64,000 nucleotides of DNA from Paucibacter_B soli (GTDB lineage: Bacteria; Pseudomonadota; Gammaproteobacteria; Burkholderiales; Burkholderiaceae_C): contig NZ_JBBHJW010000001.1 of assembly GCF_037482845.1 (NCBI RefSeq), positions 682,001 to 746,000 on the forward strand. The letters are read 5' to 3'. The notes beneath the pieces were generated by a model. That model did no database searches. It was not told where the DNA came from and was given only the letters and a program-made list of their open reading frames with translations. Made by a program: the position numbers and the translations under genes. Positions 50,551 through 61,608 of the stretch are shown one piece after another (position 1 is the first letter of the stretch; the number at the start of each line of letters is the position of its first letter).

Positions 50551-51666
50551 CTAGCGATAGCGCTGCAGATCCCGCCAGCGTTCGGCGTCGGCGCTGGACA
50601 CCGGAGGAGGCAGCTCGGGCTTGGCACGCCCCTGCTGGTAGACCAGCCAGGCGAGCGAGGCGCACAGGCTGAGCGCCGCCAGCACCATGCCCCATTTGGC
50701 CCAGGGCCTTGACGGCGGGCGGCGACGACGCTTCGTTTGGGCGGGCATGGCCGGCACCTCGGGCACCAGCGTGGGCATGGGCGTTTGCGCCAGCGCCGAA
50801 TGGCTCTCGCCGGCCATCCAGGCCTGGATATCGAGGGCCAGCGCCTGCGGCGACGCGTGGCGCTGCGCCAGCGACTCGGCCACCGCCTTGTGCAACAGGG
50901 CATCCAGGCTGTAGCGCTGCGCGCCGGTGAGCGACAGCCAGGTGGCGAGCGAGCGCACCGGGGCGTTCTGCGTCTCCTGATTCGGCAGGCGGCCGTTCAC
51001 CAGCAGGCACAGCAGCATGCCCACCGCAAAGGCCTCGCTGGCATCGCTGGGTGGCATGCCCGCGCTCAGCTCGGGCGCCACAAAGGGCTTGGCGGCACTG
51101 CAAAACGGCGCGTCCAGGTTGTCGGCAGCATCGAACTGCGATACCAGGCCCTGGCCCATCAGGTAGAGATGCTGGGCCGGCGTGAGCCACAGCATGCTGG
51201 GGTCGAGCTCGCGCAGCACCATGCCCTGCTGATGCGCGGTGTCGAGCAGCTCGCACAGTTCCAGCACCAGTTGCAGGCGCTTGTTGAGCGGCAGGTCCAT
51301 GGCCGCCGGCAGCAGCGGCTGGCCCTCCACCCAGGCGAGCACCAGATAGGGCAGGCCGGCGGGCGTGAGGCCGCTATCCAGCGTGACGATCAGGCCGGGC
51401 CGGCCGAACTCGCCGCCATCGCCCTGGCCATCGGCAAAGCGCAGCAGCACGGCCTTGGCATCGTCGGCATGGTGGAACACCAGCACGGCCGCGTGATCGT
51501 CGACCGCCAGCGCATGCTCGGCCCTGTACCAATAACCGGAGGCGCAGGCCTGCAAGGGCTGGACGATGCGCCAAACACCCAGGCGTTCGCCCTCCGGCAG
51601 CAGCGGCACGGCGGCCGGTGCCGGGGCGCTGACGGGTTCGGGATCGCTGAGGTAGTCGTCGCTCAT
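50551..51666 (-). CDS. Pseudokinase (Ser/Thr kinase-like) with C-terminal membrane helix
   Basis: 371 residues. The overall kinase fold is readable: a glycine-loop-like segment (LQACASGYWYRAEH), a hinge GLPYLVLAWVEG, a helix RLQLVLELCELLDTAHQQGMVLREL and a C-lobe APELSAGMPPSDASEAFAVGMLLCLLVNGRLP. The catalytic residues are absent: the VAIK lysine strand reads AVLVFHHA, the HRDLKPxN loop reads LRELDPSML, and the DFG site reads MGQ. It is therefore probably inactive, but it may bind partners. A Pro/Arg linker leads to one transmembrane helix (near 325-345). Its role is unknown. Confidence 0.82.
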   Translation of the reverse strand: MSDDYLSDPEPVSAPAPAAVPLLPEGERLGVWRIVQPLQACASGYWYRAEHALAVDDHAAVLVFHHADDAKAVLLRFADGQGDGGEFGRPGLIVTLDSGLTPAGLPYLVLAWVEGQPLLPAAMDLPLNKRLQLVLELCELLDTAHQQGMVLRELDPSMLWLTPAQHLYLMGQGLVSQFDAADNLDAPFCSAAKPFVAPELSAGMPPSDASEAFAVGMLLCLLVNGRLPNQETQNAPVRSLATWLSLTGAQRYSLDALLHKAVAESLAQRHASPQALALDIQAWMAGESHSALAQTPMPTLVPEVPAMPAQTKRRRRPPSRPWAKWGMVLAALSLCASLAWLVYQQGRAKPELPPPVSSADAERWRDLQRYR

Positions 51667-51757
51667 GGTGAGCCCCGCATATTAGCCGCCCGTGCCCTCC
51701 CACCGGTCCCCGCTTTCAGCTTCGCTCAAGACCTGCTTGCGATACTGGGCGCCTGCC

Positions 51758-52702
51758 ATGCAAGCCGTCCTCGCCGTCACCCTGCCCTTCTTCGCCCTGG
51801 TACTGTGCGGCTATCTGGCGGCGCAGCGCGGCGTGCTGGCGGCATCGGCCATCCCCGGGCTGAACGGCTTCGTGCTGTTCTTCGCCCTGCCCTGCCTGCT
51901 CTTGCGCTTCGGCCAGAGCACGCCGCTGCTGGAACTCCTGAACCCGGTGGTGCTGGGCGTCTACCTGCTGGTGGGCCTGGCGCTGGTGGGCTTCACCATC
52001 GCCATCAGCCTTTCGGAGGCGGTGCAGCTGAAAGACGCTGCCTTCGGCGCCCTGGTGGCCGCCTTTCCCAACACCGGCTTCATGGGCGTGCCCCTGCTGG
52101 TGGCCCTGCTGGGGCCGGCCGCGGCGGGGCCGGTGATCTGCACCATCCTCGCGGACCTGTTCGTCACCAGCTCGCTGTGCATCGCGCTGGCGCGCGCGCA
52201 CGACGCCAATGGCGCCGATGCGCTGCGCATGGCTTGGCGCGGCGCGCTCTCCAACCCGCTGCCCTGGTCGATCGCGCTCGGCGCCGGCATCAGCCTGCTC
52301 GGCCTGGAACTGCCGGGCCCGCTGAACTCGGTGATCAGGATGCTGGCCGATGCGGCCACGCCGGTGGCGCTGTTCACGATCGGCGCGGTGCTGTGGCGCG
52401 CCGGCCAGCATGCGCATGCGCGCACACCCTGGCAGCGCTTCCTGCCGGTGGCACTGATCAAGCTGCTGCTGCACCCGGCGCTGGTGTTTGCGCTGGGCCT
52501 GGGCGCGCGCCGGCTGGGCGCGCCGCTGGCGGACTTCCAGCTGACCGTGCTGACATTGGCGGCGGCCCTGCCCAGCGCCAGCAATGTCGCGCTGCTGGCC
52601 GAACGCTATGGCGCCGACAACGGGCGTGTGGCACGCATCATCCTGGCCTCCACTGCGCTGGCCTTCCTCAGCTTCAGCAGCCTGGCCTGGCTGCTGGTGT
52701 GA
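51758..52702 (+). CDS. AEC-family (auxin efflux carrier type) transporter
   Basis: 314 residues from the ATG at 51758. About ten transmembrane helices occur in two halves. Family hallmarks are FFALPCLLLRF near the N-terminus, AFPNTGFMGVPLLVALLG with the polar crossover, and PLPWSIALGAGISLLGLELP and DAATPVALFTIGAVLW in the second half. Bacterial members export or import organic acids such as malate or malonate; the substrate here is undetermined. It is 16 bp upstream of the S9 peptidase gene, and these may be co-transcribed. Confidence 0.9.
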   Translation: MQAVLAVTLPFFALVLCGYLAAQRGVLAASAIPGLNGFVLFFALPCLLLRFGQSTPLLELLNPVVLGVYLLVGLALVGFTIAISLSEAVQLKDAAFGALVAAFPNTGFMGVPLLVALLGPAAAGPVICTILADLFVTSSLCIALARAHDANGADALRMAWRGALSNPLPWSIALGAGISLLGLELPGPLNSVIRMLADAATPVALFTIGAVLWRAGQHAHARTPWQRFLPVALIKLLLHPALVFALGLGARRLGAPLADFQLTVLTLAAALPSASNVALLAERYGADNGRVARIILASTALAFLSFSSLAWLLV

Positions 52703-52718
52703 GGCACACTTGCAGGCC

Positions 52719-55157
52719 ATGGTCTTGTCGTCGCTCTCCCGTCTCATCCATCCGCTGCTCGCCGGCATGGCGCTGCTGGCCGGCTGCGCCGCCCTGCACG
52801 CGGCGCCGGTACACACCGGCTACCAGCAGCCCTCGCCCGCGGTGCGCGAGCTGCTGGACGCCGCGCCGCTGCCGCGCTATCTGGTTTCCCCGGACAAGCA
52901 ACACCTGGCCCTGCTGGAGCAACGCCGCTTCAGCAGCCTGGAAGAGCTGGCCCGCCCCACGCTCAAGCTGGCCGGCCTGCGCTTCGACGCCGCCACCGGC
53001 GTGCCCGCCGGCACGCCGCAGATCCAACGCCTGCGCCTGCGCGCGCTGCTGCCCTCGGAGGCGCCCGAGCGGGTCGTCGAGCTGCCCTCAGGCGGCCTCG
53101 TCCACAGCTTCAGCTGGGCCCCCGATGGCCAGCGCTTCCTGCTGGAGCGCCGCGGCGAGACCGGCAACGAACTCTGGGTGGGCGAGACCGCCAGCGGCCG
53201 GCTGCGCCAGGTGCCGGGCCTGCGCCCCAACGAGGTGCTGGCGCCGGGCGAGCTGGCCTGGCTGAATCCGCACGAGCTGGTGCTGGCCACCATCCCGGAC
53301 CGCCGCGGCACGCCACCGGCCGCCCCGCGCGTGCCCACTGCGCCGGTGGTGCAGGAGAGCCTGGGCCGCGCCTCGCCCGAGCGCAGCTATGCCGATCTGC
53401 TGAAGTCGCCGCACGACGAGGCCCTGTTCGAATTCCATGCCCGCGCCACGCTCACCTGGGTGGACCTGCGGAGCCTGCAGAGCCGCGACTTGCCGGCCAC
53501 CGCGATGTTCACCAGCATCAGCAGCGTGGGCGAGGGCCAGTACCTGCTGACCGAGCGCATCACCCGCCCCTTCAGCTACACCCTCGGCTACGACGACTTT
53601 CCCACCGTGGTGGAGCTGCGCAGCCGCGACGGCAAGGTGCTGCGCGAGATCGCCAAGGTGCCGATGCGCAACGGCATCGCCATCGACGCGGTGCAGGCCG
53701 GGCCGCGCGTGTTCTATGCCTCGCCCAACAAGGACGCGGCGATCTACTGGGTGGAGGCGCTGGACGGTGGCAACCCGAATGCGCGCGTGGCCTTCCGCGA
53801 CCGCGTGATGCGCCTGGATCCGCCCTTTACGGGCGAGCCCACCGAGGTGCAGCGCATGCCGCACCGCTTCACGCGGCTGCGCTTTCTGGACGATGGCCAG
53901 CATGCCCTGCTGACCGAGGAAGACCGCCAGCGCGCCTGGACCCGCAGCTATCTGCTGCCGCTGCGCGGCACGCAGAGCCGGCCGCTGTTCGAGCATTCGG
54001 TGCGCGAGCGCTACCGCCACCCCGGCACGCCGCTGCTGCGCACCCTGCCCAACGGCCACCAGGTGGTGCAGACCCAGGGCGGCGACCACATCCTGCTGCA
54101 GGGCCAGGGCGCCACGCCGCGTGGCGACCGCCCCTTCCTGGACCGCTATTCGCTGCGCGACGGTGGCGTGCAGCGCCTGTTCCAATCGGCCGAGTCGCCT
54201 TTTGAGCAGCCCTTGCTGCTGCTCGATCCGCAGCATCTCGTGACCCTGCGCGAAAGCCCCAGCGAAGCGCCCAACCTCTGGCTGCGCGAACTCAACGCCA
54301 GCGGCTATGGCGCGGCCCAGGCGCTCACCCGCAGCAAGGACCCGACCCCGCAGCTGCGCAAGATCAGGCGCGAACTGGTCAGTTTCAAACGCGCAGACGG
54401 CGTGGAACTGTCCTTCTGGATGTACCTGCCGCCCGACTACAAGGAGGGCGAGCGTCGCCCCACGCTGGTATGGGCCTACCCGCTGGAATTCAGCGACGCC
54501 GCCATCGCCGGCCAGGTGAGCGGCTCGGCGAACCGCTACCTCAATGTGGCAGGCAGCAGCCCGCTGCTGCTGGTGCTGGACGGCTTTGTGGTGCTGCATG
54601 ACGCCACCATGCCCATCGTCGGCGACCTGAAGACCGTCAACGACGGCTTCATCGAACAGATCACCATGAACGCGCGCGCCATCATCGACAAGGCCGAGGA
54701 ACTGGGCGTCTCCGACCCCAAGCGCATGGCGGTGGGCGGCAACAGCTATGGCGCCTTCATGGCCGCCAATCTGCTCGCCCACACCGATCTCTTCAAGGCC
54801 GGCATTGCGCGCAGCGGCGCCTACAACCGCACCCTCACGCCCTTCGGCTTCCAGAGCGAGCGGCGCTCGCTCTGGGAGGCCAAGGAGCTGTACCTGAAGC
54901 TCTCGCCCTTCATGTATGCGCCGCAGATCAAGGAGCCGCTGCTGCTGATCCACGGCGAGGCCGACAACAACGTCGGCACCCAGCCCATGCAGAGCGAGCG
55001 CCTCTACCTGGCGCTGGCCGGCACCGGCGGCACCACCCGCTATGTGCTGCTGCCCGGCGAGGCGCATGGCTACAGCGCACGCGAGTCGGTGGGCCATGTG
55101 CAGTGGGAGATGAGCCAGTGGCTCAAGACCTGGTTGGGGGATCCGAGGGGGCCGTGA
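52719..55157 (+). CDS. Secreted S9-family (prolyl oligopeptidase type) serine peptidase
   Basis: 812 residues from the ATG at 52719, with a signal peptide (LLAGMALLAGCAALHAAP) that may also carry a lipobox (LAGC). A beta-propeller-like N-terminal ~550 residues (DGQRFLLERRGETGNELWVGET, FLDDGQHALLTEED) precedes the alpha/beta hydrolase domain. The catalytic serine is in AVGGNSYGAFMAAN, the aspartate in LLIHGEADNNVG and the histidine in LPGEAHGYSARE. It should be a periplasmic peptidase acting on short peptides. Length is typical of the longer glutamyl-peptidase/S9 subgroup. Confidence 0.9.
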   Translation: MVLSSLSRLIHPLLAGMALLAGCAALHAAPVHTGYQQPSPAVRELLDAAPLPRYLVSPDKQHLALLEQRRFSSLEELARPTLKLAGLRFDAATGVPAGTPQIQRLRLRALLPSEAPERVVELPSGGLVHSFSWAPDGQRFLLERRGETGNELWVGETASGRLRQVPGLRPNEVLAPGELAWLNPHELVLATIPDRRGTPPAAPRVPTAPVVQESLGRASPERSYADLLKSPHDEALFEFHARATLTWVDLRSLQSRDLPATAMFTSISSVGEGQYLLTERITRPFSYTLGYDDFPTVVELRSRDGKVLREIAKVPMRNGIAIDAVQAGPRVFYASPNKDAAIYWVEALDGGNPNARVAFRDRVMRLDPPFTGEPTEVQRMPHRFTRLRFLDDGQHALLTEEDRQRAWTRSYLLPLRGTQSRPLFEHSVRERYRHPGTPLLRTLPNGHQVVQTQGGDHILLQGQGATPRGDRPFLDRYSLRDGGVQRLFQSAESPFEQPLLLLDPQHLVTLRESPSEAPNLWLRELNASGYGAAQALTRSKDPTPQLRKIRRELVSFKRADGVELSFWMYLPPDYKEGERRPTLVWAYPLEFSDAAIAGQVSGSANRYLNVAGSSPLLLVLDGFVVLHDATMPIVGDLKTVNDGFIEQITMNARAIIDKAEELGVSDPKRMAVGGNSYGAFMAANLLAHTDLFKAGIARSGAYNRTLTPFGFQSERRSLWEAKELYLKLSPFMYAPQIKEPLLLIHGEADNNVGTQPMQSERLYLALAGTGGTTRYVLLPGEAHGYSARESVGHVQWEMSQWLKTWLGDPRGP

Positions 55158-55172
55158 GGGGCGGCGGCCCTG

Positions 55173-55193
55173 GTGCAATCATTGCACTACAAT
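55173..55193 (+). promoter_or_regulatory. Inverted repeat over a -10-like box, DUF4160/DUF2442 operon
   Basis: GTGCAAT-C-ATTGCAC (55173-55187) is a perfect repeat and is followed immediately by TACAAT (55188-55193), a good -10 box only six bases before the ATG at 55200. Transcription would therefore start at or next to the start codon, giving a leaderless mRNA. No -35 box is obvious. The repeat would let a bound repressor block the promoter. Confidence 0.5.
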
Positions 55194-55199
55194 GAACCC

Positions 55200-55430
55200 A
55201 TGCCAACCTTGGCCCGTCTCTCGAAATCCAAGATCACCATGTACGCTGGCGATCACAACCCGCCGCACTTTCATGTACTGACCCATGACGGCGCCGAGGC
55301 CTGGGTCGAGATGGGTACGCTGCAGGTGATCTGGGGCGTGGTGAACCGCGCGGCATTGAAGGAGGCGCTGGCCTGGGCCAGCCAGAACGCGGTCCTGCTG
55401 GCTGCGAAGTGGAAGGAACTGAACCCATGA
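55200..55430 (+). CDS. DUF4160 family protein (toxin-antitoxin-like pair)
   Basis: 76 residues. The DUF4160 signature is ITMYAGDHNPPHFHV, with Tyr15, His19, His23 and His25, then AEAWVEMGTLQVIWG. The ATG at 55200 has no Shine-Dalgarno but may be leaderless. The gene overlaps the next one by four bases (ATGA), so translation is coupled. DUF4160-DUF2442 pairs resemble toxin-antitoxin modules in size, overlap and autoregulation; toxic activity is not shown by sequence. Confidence 0.87.
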   Translation: MPTLARLSKSKITMYAGDHNPPHFHVLTHDGAEAWVEMGTLQVIWGVVNRAALKEALAWASQNAVLLAAKWKELNP

Positions 55431-55891
55431 GGCCCAAGCAATTCACGCTGCTCAGCGTCAAGCCCACGCCCAGCGCCGCGCTGCTGCTGCACTACGCGGA
55501 CGGCGAACAGTTCGAACTCAGCCTGGTGGACACCATCATGCGGCATCCCTCGCTGGAGCGGCTGAAGGATCCCAAGGTGTTCGGCACCGCCAAGGTCGGC
55601 GAGCATGGTGCCTCGGTCATCTGGGCAAACGACGACGCCCTGGAGCTCGCGGCAAGCAACCTGCGCGCGCGGGCCATTGAGCAGGCTGGTGGCGTGTCGC
55701 ACGAGTTCATCTGGAATTGGATGGCCCGGCACGAGCTGAGCCTGGATGCCGCTGCCGAGGCCTTGGGGCTGTCGCGCCGCATGCTGGCCTACTACCGCAG
55801 CGGCGCCAAGCCGGTGCCACGCACCGTCGCACTTGCCTGCCTGGGCTGGGAGGAGGCGATGAAGAGTGGCCTGTTGCTCAGCGCGGCATGA
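55427..55891 (+). CDS. DUF2442-HTH protein, partner of DUF4160
   Basis: 154 residues. The N-terminal DUF2442 part (LLSVKPTPSAALLLHYADGEQFELSLVDTI, DPKVFGTAKVGEHGASVIW) is followed by an HTH segment (LSLDAAAEALGLSRRMLAYYRSGAKPVPRTV, about 104-135). The domain pair suggests a DNA-binding autoregulator for the operon. GGAAGGAA precedes the ATG within the upstream gene. The repeat at 55173 is its likely binding site. Confidence 0.87.
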   Translation: MRPKQFTLLSVKPTPSAALLLHYADGEQFELSLVDTIMRHPSLERLKDPKVFGTAKVGEHGASVIWANDDALELAASNLRARAIEQAGGVSHEFIWNWMARHELSLDAAAEALGLSRRMLAYYRSGAKPVPRTVALACLGWEEAMKSGLLLSAA

Positions 55892-55977
55892 CATCATGAC
55901 CACTTCCACGCCCAGCGCGCCGGCCGATGCATCCTACTTCGAGCCCTGCGAGCCCGGGTGCGTCAGGCTGCCAAGGC

Positions 55978-58107
<2,130 letters not shown>

Positions 58108-58142
58108 GATTCAAAGGGGCTTTCCTGGAATCCACATCAGGC

Positions 58143-58151
58143 TGTGGATAA
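58143..58151 (-). promoter_or_regulatory. Perfect DnaA box upstream of priA
   Basis: TGTGGATAA is the reverse complement of the consensus TTATCCACA and lies 36 bp upstream of the priA start, within TGTGGATAACTTTGTGGG. A one-mismatch copy (TGGGGATAA) is at 58332. DnaA could regulate priA; binding is inferred. The rest of the 275-bp gap shows no further clear motif. Confidence 0.5.
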
Positions 58152-58382
58152 CTTTGTGGGAAACCGTTTCAATTTGTTCTGCCCGCGGCCGTCCGCCATG
58201 CGCACAGCCTGCCGGCCCTGAAGCGGCCCGTGCCGGGCGCCCCCTTTGAAATCAAACACTTAGGCTTCAATCGTGAAAACCCCAAGCTGCAATGCAGCAT
58301 CTGAAGCCTGCGCCGGTGACATGCCTCGAATTGGGGATAAGTCCATTTGCGGCGGACCTATTTCACGCCCGGCGGCGCGGTC

Positions 58383-59468
58383 TCAGCGCAGCGTGCGCGA
58401 GTAGTTGTGCACCTCGTCGACCAGGTGCAGCACATGCTCGGGCGGAGTGTGCTGGCTGATGCCATGGCCAAGGTTGAAGACATGGCCGCCCCACTTGCCA
58501 TCGGCGCGCTGCGGCCGCCCGAAGCTGTCCAGCACGGCGCGCGCCTGCTCGCGGATGGCGGCGGGCGGGGCGAACAGCACGTTCGGGTCCAGATTGCCCT
58601 GCAGGGCCACCTTGTCCTGCACTTGGGCGCGCGCGCGGCCGAGGTTGGCGGTCCAGTCCAGGCCCACCACATCGGCGCCGGCGGCGGCGATCTCGTCCAG
58701 CCAGAGTGCGCCGCCCTTGGTGAAGAGGATGCGTGGGATGCGCTGGCCCTCGTGCTCGGTCTTCACCTGGGCCAGCACGCGGCGCGAGTAGTCGAGGCTG
58801 AAGCGCTGGAACATGCCGTCGGCCAGCACGCCGCCCCAGGAGTCGAACAGCATCACCGCCTGGGCGCCCGCCTCGATCTGGGTGTTCAGGTACTGGGCCA
58901 CGGCATCGGCATTGATCTGCAGGATGCGGTGCATCAGGTCGGGGCGCGCATACATCAGGCTCTTGACCTGACGGTAGTCGTCCGAGCCGCCGCCTTCCAC
59001 CATATAGCAGGCCAGGGTCCAGGGGCTGCCGGAGAAGCCGATCAGCGGCACGCGGCCGTTCAGGGCCTTGCGGATCGAGCTGACGGCGTCGAACACATAG
59101 CGCAGCTTGTCCATATCCGGCACGGCCAGCTCGGCCACGGCGGCCTCGTCGCGCACCACTTTCGCGAACTTGGGGCCCTCGCCGATCTGGAACGAGAGGC
59201 CCAGGCCCATCGCATCGGGCACGGTGAGGATGTCGCTGAAGAGGATGGCGGCGTCCAGCGGATAGCGCTCCAGCGGCTGCAGCGTCACCTCGGTGGCGTA
59301 GTCGGTGTTGGTGGCCAGACCCATGAAGCTGCCGGCCTTGGCGCGCGTGTCGCGGTACTCGGGCAGGTAGCGGCCCGCCTGGCGCATCAGCCAGACGGGG
59401 GTGTAGTCGGTGGGCTGGCGCAGGCAGGCGCGCAGGAAGGTGTCGTTTTGCAGGGGGGTGGCACTCAT
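58383..59468 (-). CDS. hemE: Uroporphyrinogen decarboxylase
   Basis: 361 residues from the ATG at 59468. It decarboxylates the four acetate side chains of uroporphyrinogen III to coproporphyrinogen III in haem synthesis. Signatures are PVWLMRQAGRYLPEYR near the N-terminus (family motif 1, with the catalytic Arg), ILFSDILTVPDAMG, GFSGSPWTLACYMVEGGGS (motif 2), VMLFDSWGGVLA and NLGHGISQHTPPEHV at the C-terminus. Divergent from the lemA gene. Confidence 0.96.
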   Translation of the reverse strand: MSATPLQNDTFLRACLRQPTDYTPVWLMRQAGRYLPEYRDTRAKAGSFMGLATNTDYATEVTLQPLERYPLDAAILFSDILTVPDAMGLGLSFQIGEGPKFAKVVRDEAAVAELAVPDMDKLRYVFDAVSSIRKALNGRVPLIGFSGSPWTLACYMVEGGGSDDYRQVKSLMYARPDLMHRILQINADAVAQYLNTQIEAGAQAVMLFDSWGGVLADGMFQRFSLDYSRRVLAQVKTEHEGQRIPRILFTKGGALWLDEIAAAGADVVGLDWTANLGRARAQVQDKVALQGNLDPNVLFAPPAAIREQARAVLDSFGRPQRADGKWGGHVFNLGHGISQHTPPEHVLHLVDEVHNYSRTLR

Positions 59469-59565
59469 GGCAGCGATTATCCGCTGCGATACTTGCCTGG
59501 CCTTGATCTGGGCAAGGTCGGCACCATCTGCTGTTGCGTCCTTCAATCCAACCGGGAGCCTTGCA

Positions 59566-60183
59566 ATGAATGTGAGTCTGAAGCGTGCGGCCTTGACCAC
59601 CGCCATGGCGGCCGCCACCCTTGGCCTCTCCGGCTGCGGCTACAACGAGTTCCAGCGCCTGGACGAGCAGGTCGGCGCCAGCTGGGCCGAGGTGCTGAGC
59701 CAATACCAGCGCCGCGCCGACCTGATTCCCAACATCGTCAACACGGTGAAGGGCGAGGCCAACTTCGAGCAGGAGACGCTCACCAAGGTGGTCGAGGCAC
59801 GCGCCAGGGCCACCGCCATCCAGGTCACGCCCGAACTGGCCAAGGACCCCGAGGCACTGAAGAAATTCCAGGCCGCCCAGGGCGAGCTGAGCGGCGCGCT
59901 CTCGCGCCTCTTGGTGGTGAGCGAAAACTACCCCAGCCTGAAAGCCAACCAGGGCTTCCAGGATCTGCGCGTGCAGCTGGAGGGCACCGAGAACCGTATC
60001 ACGGTGGCGCGCAACCGCTACATCAAGTCGGTAGCTGACTACAACGTGCTGACCCGCTCCTTCCCCAGCAACCTGACGGCGATGGTGTTTGGCTACGCGG
60101 TCAAGCCCAGCTTCCAGGTGCAGAACGAGGCCGAGATCAAGAACGCGCCGACCGTGAGCTTCGACAAGCCGGCCTCCAAATAG
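59566..60183 (+). CDS. lemA: LemA-family lipoprotein
   Basis: 205 residues from the ATG at 59566, with GGGAG upstream. The lipoprotein signal peptide ends at LSGC, followed by the LemA domain: GYNEFQRLDEQVGASWAEVLSQYQRRADLIPNIVNTVKGEANFEQETLTKVVEARARA and NRYIKSVADYNVLTRSFPSNL. It is a helical envelope protein of unknown exact role. It starts a three-gene operon with two TPM-domain proteins, a very common arrangement. Confidence 0.93.
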   Translation: MNVSLKRAALTTAMAAATLGLSGCGYNEFQRLDEQVGASWAEVLSQYQRRADLIPNIVNTVKGEANFEQETLTKVVEARARATAIQVTPELAKDPEALKKFQAAQGELSGALSRLLVVSENYPSLKANQGFQDLRVQLEGTENRITVARNRYIKSVADYNVLTRSFPSNLTAMVFGYAVKPSFQVQNEAEIKNAPTVSFDKPASK

Positions 60184-60192
60184 GGCCCCGCG

Positions 60193-61086
60193 ATGCGCCG
60201 CTGGCTGCTGCTGCTGCTCTGGGCCTTCTCTTCGCTGGCCCTGCCCGCGCTGGCGCAGGAGCTGAGGCCTGTGCCGGTGCTGACGGCGCAAGTCATTGAC
60301 CAGACCGGCACGCTCAGCGCCGCCCAGCGCAGCGCGCTGGAGGCAAAGCTGGCGAAGTTCGAGCAGGAAAGCGGCGCGCAGCTGGTGATCCTGATGGTCG
60401 CCAGCAGCGCGCCCGAAGACATCGCAGCTTACGCACAGCGCGTCGGTGATGCCTGGAAGCTTGGCCGGCGCGAGGTCGGTGACGGCCTGCTGATCGTGGT
60501 GGCCAAGGACGATCGCAAGCTGCGCATCGAAGTGGCCAAGGCGCTGGAAGGCGCGGTGCCGGATCTGGCGGCAAGGCAAATCATCCAGCAAGTGATCAGC
60601 CCGGCCTTCAAGGCGGGCGACTACGCCGGCGGCCTGAACCTCGGCGTTGACGCGCTGGCGGCGCGCATCCGCGGCGAGGCCCTGCCCGCCCCGGCGGCGC
60701 AGCGCGCCCCCGCCCAGGATCTCGGCCTGGGCATCGAAGACTGGGGAGCCATCATCTTCATCGGCGTGCCGATACTCGGCGCCGCGCTGACCGCCATCTT
60801 TGGCCGCAAGCTGGGCAGCCTGCTCACCGCCGGCGGCGCGGGTGCGCTGGCCTGGCTGCTCAGCACCAGCCTGCTGGTGGCCGCTGCGGCCGCGCTGGTG
60901 AGCCTGCTGCTGGTGGGCGTGATGGGCGTGGGTGCCGCGCGGCGCGGTATCGGACGCAACAGCCACGGCGGCCCGGTGATCTGGGGCGGCGGTGGCTTCG
61001 GCGGTGGGTCGAGCAGCGGTGGCGGCGGCTTCTCGTCGGGCGGCGGCGGTGACTTTGGCGGCGGCGGCGCCTCGGGGGACTGGTGA
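60193..61086 (+). CDS. TPM-domain (YgcG-like) membrane protein with Gly-rich tail
   Basis: 297 residues. The signal peptide ends at LAQEL, and the TPM domain (QTGTLSAAQRSALEAKLAKFEQESGAQLVILMVAS, GLLIVVAKDDRKLRIEVAKALEGAVPDLAARQIIQQVI) is periplasmic. Three hydrophobic helices (about 190-245) follow, and the protein ends in a Gly/Ser-rich tail (GGGGFGGGSSSGGGGF). This is the usual YgcG layout. It lies ten bases after lemA and overlaps the next gene by one base. Confidence 0.9.
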   Translation: MRRWLLLLLWAFSSLALPALAQELRPVPVLTAQVIDQTGTLSAAQRSALEAKLAKFEQESGAQLVILMVASSAPEDIAAYAQRVGDAWKLGRREVGDGLLIVVAKDDRKLRIEVAKALEGAVPDLAARQIIQQVISPAFKAGDYAGGLNLGVDALAARIRGEALPAPAAQRAPAQDLGLGIEDWGAIIFIGVPILGAALTAIFGRKLGSLLTAGGAGALAWLLSTSLLVAAAAALVSLLLVGVMGVGAARRGIGRNSHGGPVIWGGGGFGGGSSSGGGGFSSGGGGDFGGGGASGDW

Positions 61087-61601
61087 TGGCGCAAACCGGC
61101 TTGCTAAGACGCCTGCTCAAGCATCGGCTCTGGGACGAGGCCGACGCCCGCCGTGTGCTGCCCGAGCCCGCGCTGCAGCGCCTGCGCCAGCGCGTGGCCG
61201 CCAGCGAGGCCCGCCACGGCGGCGAGATCCGCATCTGCGTGGAGGCCAGCCTGCCGCTGACCTATCTGTGGCGCCGGGCCAGCGCGCGCGAGCGCGCCCT
61301 GGCCCTGTTCGGCAAGCTGCGCGTCTGGGACACCGAAGACAACAACGGCGTGCTGATCTACCTCTTGCTGGTGGAGCGGCGCATCGAGATCATTGCCGAC
61401 CGCGGCCTCACCCGGCGCGTCGGCCCCGAAGCCTGGAACGCCTTGCTGGCGCGCATGCGCGGCGCCTTCCGCGATGGTGCGTTCGAGGCCGGCCTCAGCC
61501 AGGCCATCGACGCGGTAGGCGAGATGCTGGCGCTGCATTTCCCGCTGCGCGCGGGCGAGCTCAATCCGAACGAGTTGCCAGACGAGCCCGCCCTGCTCTG
61601 A
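61086..61601 (+). CDS. TPM-domain protein
   Basis: 171 residues. Its ATG overlaps the previous stop (TGATG). A second TPM domain without signal peptide or membrane helix is visible: RLRQRVAASEARHGGEIRICVEASLPL, RVWDTEDNNGVLIYLLLVERRIEIIADRGLTRRVG and RMRGAFRDGAFEAGLSQAIDAVGEMLALHFP. It belongs with the membrane TPM protein and LemA, probably as a cytoplasmic or associated partner. Function not established. Confidence 0.87.
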   Translation: MAQTGLLRRLLKHRLWDEADARRVLPEPALQRLRQRVAASEARHGGEIRICVEASLPLTYLWRRASARERALALFGKLRVWDTEDNNGVLIYLLLVERRIEIIADRGLTRRVGPEAWNALLARMRGAFRDGAFEAGLSQAIDAVGEMLALHFPLRAGELNPNELPDEPALL

Positions 61602-61608
61602 CAGCAAG

